Assembly (NCBI GenBank): GCA_900315035.1
Contig: OMXO01000003.1
Coordinates: forward strand, 1-64,000
Source: an uncultured Prevotella sp.
Lineage (GTDB): Bacteria; Bacteroidota; Bacteroidia; Bacteroidales; Bacteroidaceae
Length of the DNA stretch: 64,000 bases
Direction of reading: 5' to 3'
Made by a program: the position numbers and the translations under genes. Under the pieces are notes generated by a model. That model saw only the letters and a list, made by a program, of their open reading frames with translations, was not told the origin of the DNA and did no database searches. Of the stretch, positions 35,810 through 43,840 are shown in pieces. Position 1 is the stretch's first letter; each line of letters begins with the position of its first letter.

Positions 35810-37042
35810 TTATCTCGTATAGAAATCTATCAGTCTGGAGAGCGCCTCACGACACACTATACAGAACTCTGGTTCCTCGTTAGTACGCATGCGGCAGTTG
35901 TCGAATCCTCGCCACACGCCCTTTGTAAGATAGCCGCCACCCTCCACAAGACCGGCTTTGCCTTGTTCTACAAGATTCTCCCACTTGCCACTGAAGTCAT
36001 GCTGTGTCGTCAGGTTCGGCTCCCAAGGCTCTGTATCAGCGAAGTACATCGGGGCGTCGTTGCCATAAGGATATTCGTCTGCCAAGCCACCAAACGAATG
36101 GCCGAACTCGTGTACTACCACAGGACGGAACTTTGGCCCGTGTGCATAAGTGAGATTATAAGAGTTATAGATACCGCCACCGCCATAGTGATCAGTGTTC
36201 ACAAGGATGATGATGTGTTCATAGGGAGTGCCAGCAAGCACGTCGTGGAGTTTCTTCAAATGAAGGGTTGTCAGATAACGGTCGCTGTAGAACGTGTCAA
36301 AGTGTGAGCCCAGCACCGTGTTTTTCCAGATGCCCTTGGCGGGCCAACTCGTTCCGCTCTCTTCAGATAGCGACATCACTGCCACCATGTTGAAACAGTC
36401 TTGCTTCGATTTGAAAGGCTCATGCCCGAAAAGTGAGGCCATTGCGATCTTACAGTCCTCAATAAAGGTGTCCATCTCCTGTTGCTGATAACCCTCTGCC
36501 ACAAAGGCCACATGAATGCAGCGTGAGGTATCGGCAGCCTGTTGCAATGTGATGTATGGCGTAACCTGTCTTTCACCAGCTTTCCGAATCAGGATATCAG
36601 CAGGATCAACAGAGTGTGTCATCGTCGCATTAACTTGATTGTGGTAATCGCGTAATTCAATGGTGATATTGACGGGCTGCTTAGGGAAAGGCATCAGGAA
36701 AACGTTCTCGAAAGATTTCTGCACGCGCTTCGACTCATCTGTGGCAAGCCACTCCTGAAAGAGCGTCGAGAATGAGTGACGATAAATCAGTTGGCCGTAG
36801 CGCTTGTCATAAACCAGTATCTGACCGTTTCCCTTCAGCGGCACCTCAGACAGTCGCACGCGCTTACCGTACCATCGAGGCATCACCGTGAGTTCGTCAA
36901 CATACAATTCCTGATGCAGACTATTGCCCGAGAAGGTATAGTCGAGCCGCAGCGTGCGGTCTTCGAAATAGTCCTCAAACCGCTGTGCAGATGCTGTATC
37001 CGACAGCATAATCAGAAAAACAAGCAATAGATATTTCATCAT
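35810..37042 (-). CDS. M64-family (IgA peptidase-like) metalloprotease
   Basis: A 410-residue secreted zinc protease with signal peptide (MMKYLLLVFLIMLSDTASAQ). An N-terminal beta-domain (about 20-140, M64_N) is followed by the peptidase domain with VVHEFGHSFGGLADEYPYG near 302, providing HExxH and the third ligand region. VDTGGG-like HYGGGGIYNSYNLTYAHGP precedes it. The family was named for a Clostridium ramosum IgA protease, but most Bacteroidales members have no known substrate. A consensus promoter lies upstream. Confidence 0.9.
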   Translation of the reverse strand: MMKYLLLVFLIMLSDTASAQRFEDYFEDRTLRLDYTFSGNSLHQELYVDELTVMPRWYGKRVRLSEVPLKGNGQILVYDKRYGQLIYRHSFSTLFQEWLATDESKRVQKSFENVFLMPFPKQPVNITIELRDYHNQVNATMTHSVDPADILIRKAGERQVTPYITLQQAADTSRCIHVAFVAEGYQQQEMDTFIEDCKIAMASLFGHEPFKSKQDCFNMVAVMSLSEESGTSWPAKGIWKNTVLGSHFDTFYSDRYLTTLHLKKLHDVLAGTPYEHIIILVNTDHYGGGGIYNSYNLTYAHGPKFRPVVVHEFGHSFGGLADEYPYGNDAPMYFADTEPWEPNLTTQHDFSGKWENLVEQGKAGLVEGGGYLTKGVWRGFDNCRMRTNEEPEFCIVCREALSRLIDFYTR

Positions 37043-37068
37043 ACATTATAAGTTAATTAAATTCTGTG

Positions 37069-37100
37069 CAAAGATACAGAATAAAACGCAAATCTGCAAA
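37069..37100 (-). promoter_or_regulatory. Promoter of the M64 peptidase gene
   Basis: Minus-strand TTTG (37097-37100), 20 nt, TATCTTTG (37069-37076), 26 nt before the start codon. Confidence 0.7.
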
Positions 37101-37360
37101 ATAAACTCATAAAAAAGCACTAAAAAAAGCACTTACATTGTCAATTGTCAATTGTCAATTGTCATTAAGGTTTTTGAATTTTTTCAAAATGGCTCATAAT
37201 ATAATAAATATATATATTAATTATATTATGGCTAGTTTTGTGTGTCTGAAATTCGTTATTGACAATTGACAATTGACAATAATGACAATGGGAATGTAAA
37301 AATTGGATCTACAAATTGGAAAACTCAAAAAATAGGGTGCGTGCTTTTGGGGCGAAATAA

Positions 37361-37392
37361 TTTGGAGATACTCTGAAATTTTTGTACCTTTG
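37361..37392 (+). promoter_or_regulatory. Promoter inside dispersed element copy 2
   Basis: TTTG-N20-TACCTTTG followed by CA, a full consensus promoter reading towards the 3' end of serA. The equivalent in copy 1 is TTG-N21-TACCCTTG at 414-445. Confidence 0.7.
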
Positions 37393-37419
37393 CATTGTCA
37401 ACGAAAAAAGACGAAAATT

Positions 37420-37481
37420 GCGGCCTAACTAGGGAACAAAATTTACCTTGCGCGCGGGTACTTGTTTCCTAAGGAAATTGC
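37420..37481 (+). promoter_or_regulatory. 62-nt conserved hairpin, copy 2
   Basis: Arms 37420-37439 and 37462-37481 pair at 15 of 20 positions with a 22-nt loop, the same arm and loop lengths as copy 1. One pair differs on both sides (U-A in copy 1, G-U here) and keeps pairing, which argues for a structured RNA. The left arm is nearly identical to copy 1; the loop is unrelated. Confidence 0.6.
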
Positions 37482-37494
37482 AAATTGGAGCCCA

Positions 37495-37570
37495 ATGTAT
37501 AATATGCAAAAATATTTCACAATCTATTTACCAAATAATCAGGCAAAAGTAATCAGTAAATCTGGACACA
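37495..37570 (+). pseudogene. Remnant start of a small gene in the element
   Basis: After the hairpin an ATG (37495 or 37504) begins YNMQKYFTIYLPNNQAKVIS. Copy 1 encodes a similar FTI...PNNQA string with a 9-nt insertion and no start in register. The frame then runs into the serA terminator and antisense DNA, so only the 5' end of a gene seems to survive. The family is not recognised. Confidence 0.35.
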
Positions 37571-37605
37571 AAAAGGAGGGGCGATCCTCACGGACGGCCC
37601 CTCCC
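37571..37605 (-). terminator. serA terminator
   Basis: On the minus strand GGAGGGGC (from 37604 to 37597) pairs with GCCCCTCC (37582-37575) around a 14-nt loop and is followed by TTTTTGTG. It closes the serC-serA transcript 23 nt after the serA stop codon. Confidence 0.8.
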
Positions 37606-37627
37606 GAAATTTATGAAATTTTATCAA

Positions 37628-38545
37628 TCATTTGTTCACTTGGAATTTTGTGTCACCATCCTTGAAGAAGGCGTTGATCTGCTTGGCAGCAGCGATACCA
37701 GCGTTGATATTGGCCTCGGCTGTCTGAGCACCCATCTTCTTTGGTGTAGAGAAGTAACGACCCTCGAACTTCAGGAACTCGTCGTTGGCATCGGGCATGA
37801 TGTCGGTAACGAACTTCAGGTCTTCGCGCTCCTGCATCAGCTGGATAAGCTCGGGCTCATTGATCACTTCCTTACGGGCTGTGTTGACCAGCACACCACC
37901 CTTCTTGAGCTTGCCTACGAGAGCAGCGTTGATGCTCTGCTTGGTCTCGGGCGTTGCGGGGATGTGGAGTGAAACGACATCGCAGGTCTCGAAGAGCGCA
38001 TCCTGATTGGCGACAGCGTGAACACCAGCCTTCTCGATGACCTCTGCTGGGCAGAAAGCATCGTAGGCATAGACATCCATGCCGAAGCCCTTGGCGATGC
38101 GAGCCACGTTGCGGCCTACATTACCGAATGCGAGGATACCCAGCTTCTTGCCGAGCAGCTCTGAACCGCTCTTGCCATTGTAGAAGCCACGAACGGCCAT
38201 CACGAGCAGACCGAACACGAGCTCGGCAACTGCGTTAGAGTTCTGGCCAGGGGTGTTCTCAGCGACAACACCGTGGGCTGTGGCGGCAGCGAGGTCGATG
38301 TTATCGTAACCTGCACCAGCACGAACCACAATCTTCAGCTGCTTGGCTGCATCGAGCACCTCTGCATCGACCTTGTCCGAACGGATGATCAGTGCGTCGG
38401 CATCGGCTACTGCTGCCAGGAACTGAGCCTTCTCTGTATATTTCTCGAGCAGCACGAGTTCGTTGCCGGCTGCCTCAATCTCTGCTTTGATACCATTGAC
38501 AGCTGCGGCTGCGAATGGCTTTTCTGTAGCTACAAGAACTTTCAT
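37628..38545 (-). CDS. serA: D-3-phosphoglycerate dehydrogenase
   Basis: First enzyme of serine synthesis, 305 residues from the ATG at 38545 (MKVLVATEKPF); an ATG three codons earlier is possible. It is the short form without the C-terminal ACT regulatory domain. NAD-binding LGILAFGNVGRNVARIAKGFG lies near 138 (two parts), RAGAGYDNID near 75, and NTARKEVINEPELIQ near 222; EGRYFSTPKKMGAQTAEA holds the region of the catalytic His in relatives, here without an obvious His in the usual place. It follows serC by 26 nt. Confidence 0.9.
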   Translation of the reverse strand: MKVLVATEKPFAAAAVNGIKAEIEAAGNELVLLEKYTEKAQFLAAVADADALIIRSDKVDAEVLDAAKQLKIVVRAGAGYDNIDLAAATAHGVVAENTPGQNSNAVAELVFGLLVMAVRGFYNGKSGSELLGKKLGILAFGNVGRNVARIAKGFGMDVYAYDAFCPAEVIEKAGVHAVANQDALFETCDVVSLHIPATPETKQSINAALVGKLKKGGVLVNTARKEVINEPELIQLMQEREDLKFVTDIMPDANDEFLKFEGRYFSTPKKMGAQTAEANINAGIAAAKQINAFFKDGDTKFQVNK

Positions 38546-38571
38546 AATTTTCAATGTTCAATGTAAAACAA

Positions 38572-39639
38572 TTAATGATTAGCCTCGAACTCCTTCATGC
38601 AGGCAACGAGGGCATTGCAGCCTTCGATGGTCTGGGCATTGTAGCAAGAAGCACGGAAACCACCAACAGAACGGTGACCCTTGACACCAACCATTCCCTT
38701 AGATACGGCGAAGTCGAGGAAGTCTTTCTCGAGTTCCTTATACTCGTCGGCCATCACGAAGCAGAGGTTCATCAGTGAGCGATCCTCCTCCTTAGCGGTA
38801 CCAACGAACATCTTGTTGCGGTCGATCTCGCCATAGACGATCTCTGCGCGCTGCTGAGCCAGCTTGTCCATAGCCTGAACACCACCCTGCTTCTTGATCC
38901 AGCGGAGGTTCTCGAGTGCACTGTAGATGGGCACTACTGGAGGCGTGTTGAACATAGAGCCCTTATCGACGTGTGTGCGATAGTCGAGCATGGTAGGAAT
39001 CTCGCGAGGAGCCTTGCCCAGAGCGTCGTCTTTCACAATCACGATGGTCACACCAGCCATAGCCAGGTTCTTCTGGGCACCAGCGTAGATGGCATCGTAC
39101 TTAGCCACATCGACAGGACGGCTGAAGATATCAGACGACATATCGGCAATCAGGCGTACAGGCACGTCGAGGTCTTTGCGGATCTCTGTACCATATATAG
39201 TATTATTAGTGGTGATGTGCAGATAGTCGGCATCAGCGGGAACGCTCCAGTCCTTTGGGATGAAGGTGTAGTTGGCATCGGCTGAAGAAGCGACCTCAAC
39301 GACCTCACCAAACAACTTAGCCTCTTTCATGGCCTTCTTAGCCCAGACACCCGTGTTCAGGTAAGCAGCCTTCTTAATCAGGAAGTTGTAAGGAATCATG
39401 CAGAACTCAAGGCTAGCACCACCGCCGAGGAAGATGACTGAGTAGCCCTCAGGGATGTCGAGCAACTCTTTGACGAGTGCTACGGCCTCATCGACAACGG
39501 GCTGGAAATCCTTTGCACGGTGGCTGATCTCCATCAGAGAGAGACCAGAACCATTGAAATCAAGACACTGTTTAGCGGTATTCTCGATAACCTCGCGGGG
39601 AAGCATCGAAGGACCGGCGTTAAAGTTGTACTTCTTCAT
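38572..39639 (-). CDS. serC: Phosphoserine aminotransferase
   Basis: Second step of serine synthesis and a vitamin B6 enzyme, 355 residues. [18 protein letters not shown] at the start, [16 protein letters not shown] near 73, and the PLP lysine in [16 protein letters not shown] near 192 are all family-typical. The gene is led by a -33/-7 promoter and is cotranscribed with serA. Confidence 0.95.
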   Translation of the reverse strand: MKKYNFNAGPSMLPREVIENTAKQCLDFNGSGLSLMEISHRAKDFQPVVDEAVALVKELLDIPEGYSVIFLGGGASLEFCMIPYNFLIKKAAYLNTGVWAKKAMKEAKLFGEVVEVASSADANYTFIPKDWSVPADADYLHITTNNTIYGTEIRKDLDVPVRLIADMSSDIFSRPVDVAKYDAIYAGAQKNLAMAGVTIVIVKDDALGKAPREIPTMLDYRTHVDKGSMFNTPPVVPIYSALENLRWIKKQGGVQAMDKLAQQRAEIVYGEIDRNKMFVGTAKEEDRSLMNLCFVMADEYKELEKDFLDFAVSKGMVGVKGHRSVGGFRASCYNAQTIEGCNALVACMKEFEANH

Positions 39640-39692
39640 TGTTTGATGTTATTTAATTAATGTATAAACGTTCATGTTTCTGAAAAACGCTG

Positions 39693-39724
39693 CGAAATTA
39701 CACTTTTTATTTTGAATGACCAAA
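39693..39724 (-). promoter_or_regulatory. Promoter of serC-serA
   Basis: Minus-strand TTTG (39721-39724), 20 nt, TAATTTCG (39693-39700), one base off the TAnnTTTG consensus, 53 nt before serC. Confidence 0.6.
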
Positions 39725-39834
39725 TATTTGAGCAGAAATTCACAAAATTAACGTATTTTCTTTCAATTTGTCAACTCTGTCTGTCATTTTAATCTATCAT
39801 TCGCCACAAAGTTACAAAGATTTCTGCATATATC

Positions 39835-39866
39835 TTGCATTTATCGCGAATTTTACATTATCTTTG
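39835..39866 (+). promoter_or_regulatory. Promoter of the folK-like gene
   Basis: TTG (39835-39837), 21 nt, TATCTTTG (39859-39866) followed by CA. The -7 box is 8 nt before the ATG, so the leader is almost absent. Confidence 0.6.
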
Positions 39867-39874
39867 CAATCGTT

Positions 39875-40246
39875 ATGAATCAGAAAGAACACGAAGTCAT
39901 CATCAGCCTGGCCTCGAACGAGCAACAGGAGCAACACATGCAGGCAGCGCGCACTCAGTTGGGCATGCTGCTGAAAGATCTGCAGTTTACCACCGCACAC
40001 TGGACGGAGCCCATCAACAGTCATCGGAAGGAGCCCTATCTGAACCAACTGTGCAGGGGGACAACCACCTTCAGCGCCAACCTGCTCGAAGAGGTGTTGA
40101 AGGAGACGGAAAAGCGACTCGGACGTACACACAACGAAGACGGCATCGTGGCCATCGACCTCGACTTGCTGCAGTATGATGAAGACCGCTATCACCTGCG
40201 AGACTGGGAGCGAAACTATGTTAAAGACTTAATCAAGGAGTTTTAG
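39875..40246 (+). CDS. HPPK-like protein (FolK family, short form)
   Basis: A 123-residue protein resembling 6-hydroxymethyl-7,8-dihydropterin pyrophosphokinase, which acts before dihydropteroate synthase in folate synthesis. It has EVIISLASNEQQ at the start and EKRLGRTHNEDGIVAIDLDLLQYD with the two metal-binding aspartates near 95-97. It lacks the C-terminal 30-40 residues of typical FolK (the VPHP...R.FVL.PL part), so activity is uncertain. It is a single gene flanked by converging and diverging neighbours. Confidence 0.7.
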   Translation: MNQKEHEVIISLASNEQQEQHMQAARTQLGMLLKDLQFTTAHWTEPINSHRKEPYLNQLCRGTTTFSANLLEEVLKETEKRLGRTHNEDGIVAIDLDLLQYDEDRYHLRDWERNYVKDLIKEF

Positions 40247-40284
40247 GCAAAAGTCTGGTAAGCAGACGATTATAAGGATAAGAA

Positions 40285-40319
40285 AAGAGCCTCTCTGCAG
40301 TTGATGCCGAGGGGCTCTT
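40285..40319 (-). terminator. Bidirectional hairpin terminator
   Basis: An 11-bp stem (40285-40295 with 40309-40319, one G-U) with a 13-nt loop between the convergent folK-like and DUF3127 genes. The minus strand continues TTTTCTTATCC, a fair U-tract; the plus side is weaker. Confidence 0.65.
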
Positions 40320-40346
40320 AGGGTGATAAAATGAAAGAGCTGCTGA

Positions 40347-40751
40347 TTAGAATGGCAGGTCGTCGGCCGAGCCTTCTGAAGCAGGTTCCTGGGCTGGCGG
40401 GAACGGAGCTGTAGCACCACCTGCGGGAGGGAACGGAGCGGCCTGACTTACAGGAGCGCCAGCAACGGGCTGCTGAACCTGTCCGCGCACAACGTTGTAG
40501 GCACGGATATCGTTAAACCAACGGCCATTATATTCGCGGGCATCGATGTCGAACTGAATAGTCAGATCCTCACCCTGCTGAATGTTGAACTGCTTGATGC
40601 GGTCTTCGCCAAACACATTGAACAGACAACGCTTAGGATACTGACCAGGCACCTCGAGCACATATTCCTGAGTCATCCACTGATTGCCCGTGCGGGCAGA
40701 TACACCGCCACGAGGTTCCATGACGGCAATAATTTTACCTGTTAATTCCAT
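40347..40751 (-). CDS. DUF3127 OB-fold protein (SSB-like)
   Basis: A 134-residue protein with a DUF3127 domain at about 1-92 (MELTGKIIAVMEPRGGVSAR, EYVLEVPGQYPKRCLFNVFG), predicted to adopt an OB fold. A Pro/Ala/Gln-rich linker follows. The last residues, ASEGSADDLPF, resemble the acidic SSB C-terminal tip (DDDIPF in E. coli) that recruits repair proteins. It probably binds single-stranded nucleic acid. It is divergent to dnaN. Confidence 0.82.
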   Translation of the reverse strand: MELTGKIIAVMEPRGGVSARTGNQWMTQEYVLEVPGQYPKRCLFNVFGEDRIKQFNIQQGEDLTIQFDIDAREYNGRWFNDIRAYNVVRGQVQQPVAGAPVSQAAPFPPAGGATAPFPPAQEPASEGSADDLPF

Positions 40752-40783
40752 TACTTATTTGTTTTTATTTGTTGTTTTTTTCA

Positions 40784-40799
40784 GTTTCACGTGGCGAAA
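40784..40799. other. parS-like half site
   Basis: GTTTCACGTGG at 40784-40794 equals one half plus the centre of the parS consensus TGTTTCACGTGAAACA; the other half is diverged. It lies between the DUF3127 gene and dnaN. A chance match is quite possible. Confidence 0.2.
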
Positions 40800-40841
40800 T
40801 TACTAAAAAAAGTTTGAATAGAAGAAATTTCTTGCGAATAT

Positions 40842-40873
40842 TTTGTTCATTACAACGTTTTTTTGTAATTTTG
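40842..40873 (+). promoter_or_regulatory. Promoter of dnaN
   Basis: TTTG (40842-40845), 20 nt, TAATTTTG (40866-40873), 47 nt before the dnaN ATG. Confidence 0.7.
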
Positions 40874-40920
40874 TACTCAATTATAAAATATGTAATCAAA
40901 AACAAAAATCTATAATAGCT

Positions 40921-42045
40921 ATGCGTTTTACATTATCAAGTACAGCACTGAGCAACAAACTCTCTGCACTCTCAAAAGTGATTAACAGTAAGAATGCCTT
41001 GCCCATCCTTGGCGACTTCGTGTTCGAAATCAGTGACAACACATTATACCTGACGGCTTCCGACAGCGAGAATGTGATGAAGACTCAGATAAACCTGACA
41101 GAAAGCGACGGCCAGTGCCGCTTTGCCATCGGCAACCACGACCTGCTCGAAGCCGTAAAAGGATTCTCAGAGCAGCCTATCACCTTCGATGTGAACGAGG
41201 AGCAGACCGTCGTGAAGATCTCGTATCAGAACGGACTGTTCAATCTGCCTATCGACAATGCAGACGAGTTCCCCATGACCCAGCCCGTCAGCGAGAATGC
41301 GACGACCATCATGATCCCAAACATGATGCTGGCAGAGAACATCAGCCGTACAATATTTGCTACAGCACAGGATGAGTTGCGCCCCGTGATGAACGGTATC
41401 TACTTCGACCTGACACCCGACTGCCTTGCAGTGGTAGCCAGCGACGGCCACAAGCTTGTGCGTAACAAGATCTTTACGATCAAGAGCGACCAGCCCGCTG
41501 CCTTTATCCTGCCGAAGAAGCCAGCCAACCTGCTGAAGAACCTGTTGGGCAAGGACGGTGGCGACGTAGAGATACGCTTCGACGAGCGCAACGCTGTGAT
41601 CAACTATGGCGACGGTACCATCCAGTGCCGACTGATTGAAGGCCGTTTCCCCAACTACAACTCAGTGATTCCACAGGCTAACCCCAACGAGCTGCGCATC
41701 GACCGACTCGGCCTGCTGGCCGCCCTGCGCCGCGTACAGCCGTTTGCCAACGACTCGAGCAATCTGATACGCTTCCACGTGGAAGGCAGCACACTGCAGC
41801 TCGACGCTGAGGACTACGACTTCTCGAAGACCGCTACTGAGCGTATCAGCTGCGACTATAACGGACAGCCCATGTCGATCGGATTCAAGGGCTCGTCGTT
41901 CATCGAGGTGCTGAGCAACTTCGACTGTCAGGAGGTGATTATCCAGCTGGCCGACCCCAGCCGTGCAGGACTCGTGCTGCCTTCAGAGCAGCCTGAGAAC
42001 CAGGATGTGCTGATGCTGATGATGCCGATGCTGATTAACGATTAA
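40921..42045 (+). CDS. dnaN: DNA polymerase III beta subunit (sliding clamp)
   Basis: The processivity clamp of replication, 374 residues from the ATG at 40921. An upstream frame extension crosses the promoter and is not used. Three beta-clamp domains are visible, with MRFTLSSTALSNKLSALSKV at the start, VVASDGHKLVRN near 174 and the ending LVLPSEQPENQDVLMLMMPM, where the E. coli clamp has MPMRL. dnaA is not in the window. Confidence 0.95.
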   Translation: MRFTLSSTALSNKLSALSKVINSKNALPILGDFVFEISDNTLYLTASDSENVMKTQINLTESDGQCRFAIGNHDLLEAVKGFSEQPITFDVNEEQTVVKISYQNGLFNLPIDNADEFPMTQPVSENATTIMIPNMMLAENISRTIFATAQDELRPVMNGIYFDLTPDCLAVVASDGHKLVRNKIFTIKSDQPAAFILPKKPANLLKNLLGKDGGDVEIRFDERNAVINYGDGTIQCRLIEGRFPNYNSVIPQANPNELRIDRLGLLAALRRVQPFANDSSNLIRFHVEGSTLQLDAEDYDFSKTATERISCDYNGQPMSIGFKGSSFIEVLSNFDCQEVIIQLADPSRAGLVLPSEQPENQDVLMLMMPMLIND

Positions 42046-42071
42046 TCCATCATAAAAAAAGCAGAAAGATC

Positions 42072-42929
42072 GTGAAACTTAATCTGAAAAAACCGCTGGT
42101 CATCTTTGACCTCGAGACAACAGGACTCGACCTGGTGAAGGATCGTGTCATCCAGATATCCTATATCAAGGTGAACCCTAACGGAGAAGAAGAGCGTGGC
42201 GACGAGATCGTCAATCCCGAGAAGCCAATCCCCGACTTCATCACCCAGCTGACAGGAATCTCGGATGCCGACGTGAAAGACAAGCCGACCTTCAAAGAGT
42301 TGGGGCCGAAACTCGCTGAGAAGTTTACCGGCTGTGACTTTGCTGGCTTCAACTCCAACCACTTCGACATTCCCCTGCTGGCAGAGGAGTTCCTGCGTGC
42401 CGGCATCGACTTCGACTTCTCCAACTGCCGCATGATCGACGCCTGTACCATCTTCAAGAAGATGGAGCGCCGCAACCTGGCTGCAGCCTATAAGTTCTAC
42501 TGCGGACGAAAGATGGAAGAGGACTTCGAGGCCCACCGTGCCGACCAGGACACTGAGGCTACCTATCGCGTGCTGATGGGTGAGCTCGACAAGTATGCAC
42601 CAGGAGCCAATGAAGACGAGGAGAAAGTGCTGGAGAACGATATGGACCAGCTGGCTGAGTTCTCAAAGACCAACAATAACGTGGATTTCGCAGGACGCAT
42701 CATCTGGGGAGAGATGAAAGACCGCAACGGACAGACCATCCTCGACAAAGACGGTAATCCCCGCATGACGGAGGTGTTCAACTTCGGCAAGCACAAGGGA
42801 CTGCCTGTGGCTGATGTGCTGCATTTCGATCCAGGCTACTACAGCTGGATCCTGGCTGGCGACTTCACCTATAACACCAAACAGGTGCTGACGCGCATCC
42901 GCCTACGTGAGGCAAAGATGAACGGATGA
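42072..42929 (+). CDS. DnaQ-like 3'-5' exonuclease with DUF3820 tail
   Basis: A 285-residue DEDDh exonuclease. Exo I is VIFDLETTGLDL near residue 11, Exo II FAGFNSNHFDIPLL near 95, and Exo III HRADQDTEATY near 158. From about 230 the C-terminal part FNFGKHKGLPVADVLHFDP (DUF3820) is a small zinc-free domain often fused to such nucleases. The start is GTG at 42072. It may proofread or act in repair. It follows dnaN by 26 nt and overlaps porD by 4 nt. Confidence 0.88.
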   Translation: MKLNLKKPLVIFDLETTGLDLVKDRVIQISYIKVNPNGEEERGDEIVNPEKPIPDFITQLTGISDADVKDKPTFKELGPKLAEKFTGCDFAGFNSNHFDIPLLAEEFLRAGIDFDFSNCRMIDACTIFKKMERRNLAAAYKFYCGRKMEEDFEAHRADQDTEATYRVLMGELDKYAPGANEDEEKVLENDMDQLAEFSKTNNNVDFAGRIIWGEMKDRNGQTILDKDGNPRMTEVFNFGKHKGLPVADVLHFDPGYYSWILAGDFTYNTKQVLTRIRLREAKMNG

Positions 42930-43834
42930 GGAGCAGAAGACAGATACTCACATGCGTGATATGGCTTGCAGTTCTTGGTGCCTATGCCCAGGAACTGCAA
43001 GTTAAGGTTAATATCAACCACCAGCAGATAGAGACCACAGAGACAAGCGTATTCGACAATCTGAAGCAGACGCTGGAGCAGTTTATCAATGACCGTCAGT
43101 GGACGCCGCTACAATTCCAGAAGCATGAGCGCATACAGTGCAGTATGAACATCACCGTCAACAAATATGTGCGCGAAGAGAACCGTTTCGAGTGTACGGC
43201 ACTGATACAGGCTAACCGCCCAGTATATCAGGCAACCTACACTTCCACCTTATATAATAATAAGGACGATCACTTCGACTTCTACTTTGCACAGTTCGAC
43301 CAGTTGAACTTTACCGACGAGATGGTGAACCATCAGTTGACGGCCCTCATAGCCTATTATGCCTACCTCATCATCGGGCTCGACCTCGACAGCTTTGCGC
43401 CCCTCGGCGGCACGGAGATTCTGCAACAGTGTATGTATCTGACGAACAATGCCCAGAATCTGGAGTTTCCAGGCTGGAAATCGTTTGAGGACAGTCGCAA
43501 CCGGTTTGCTATCATCAATGATTATCTGGACGAGTCGATGAAACCCTTCCGCCAACTGCAGTACGACTACTATCGGCAAGGACTTGACGAGATGGCCAAC
43601 AATGCCGAACGCGGACGGACACAGATATCAGCAGCCCTCGAGGACGGACTGAAGAAAGCCCACGAGAACAAGCCGCTCAGTCTGCTGCCACAGATATGGA
43701 CCGACTATAAGCGCGACGAACTGGTGAACATCTACCAGGGCAAGGGCACGCAGAAGGAGAAAGAGCGCATCTACGACCTGCTGATGGGTATCAACGCCTC
43801 GCAGAATACCGCGTGGGACAAAATAAGACAATAA
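42926..43834 (+). CDS. DUF4835 / PorD-type secreted protein
   Basis: A 302-residue protein with a signal peptide (RSRRQILTCVIWLAVLGAYAQ). ELQVKVNINHQQIETTETSVF and LKQTLEQFINDRQW near 45-60 are the DUF4835 signature, a family annotated as type IX secretion protein PorD in Bacteroidetes. Its neighbours exonuclease and recN match the usual order. The assignment to type IX secretion rests on the family name only. Confidence 0.8.
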   Translation: MRSRRQILTCVIWLAVLGAYAQELQVKVNINHQQIETTETSVFDNLKQTLEQFINDRQWTPLQFQKHERIQCSMNITVNKYVREENRFECTALIQANRPVYQATYTSTLYNNKDDHFDFYFAQFDQLNFTDEMVNHQLTALIAYYAYLIIGLDLDSFAPLGGTEILQQCMYLTNNAQNLEFPGWKSFEDSRNRFAIINDYLDESMKPFRQLQYDYYRQGLDEMANNAERGRTQISAALEDGLKKAHENKPLSLLPQIWTDYKRDELVNIYQGKGTQKEKERIYDLLMGINASQNTAWDKIRQ

Positions 43835-43840
43835 GAAGAT

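Larger units (their letters stand above)
37131..37570 (+). repeat. Dispersed non-coding element, copy 2
   Basis: The better-preserved copy. Tandem TTGTCAA units (37137-37166) lead into CATTAAGG. An AT-rich core follows, then the inverted TTGACAA array (37258-37290). Next come a consensus promoter (TTTG 37361-37364, 20 nt, TACCTTTG 37385-37392), 27 nt, a 62-nt hairpin (37420-37481), and an in-frame start encoding MQKYFTIYLPNNQAKVIS from 37504. The peptide has no proper end before the serA terminator. All parts are in the same order and spacing as 165-605. Together with the M64 promoter and the serA terminator it fills the gap 37043-37627. Confidence 0.65.

Noticed and set aside
35208..36307. 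Plus-strand open frames of about 200 codons opposite the GHMP kinase and M64 peptidase genes
   Set aside because: They mirror strong minus-strand genes with intact motifs and have His/Arg-rich, motif-free translations typical of antisense shadows.
37137..37290. CRISPR-like array in the TTGTCAA repeats
   Set aside because: Units are 7 nt with no spacers; this is a tandem and inverted short repeat.
37462..37665. Open frame of 67 codons across the second element and the serA end
   Set aside because: It runs through the serA terminator and into antisense serA sequence. Only its first 20 or so codons match copy 1, so it is treated as a remnant, not a gene.
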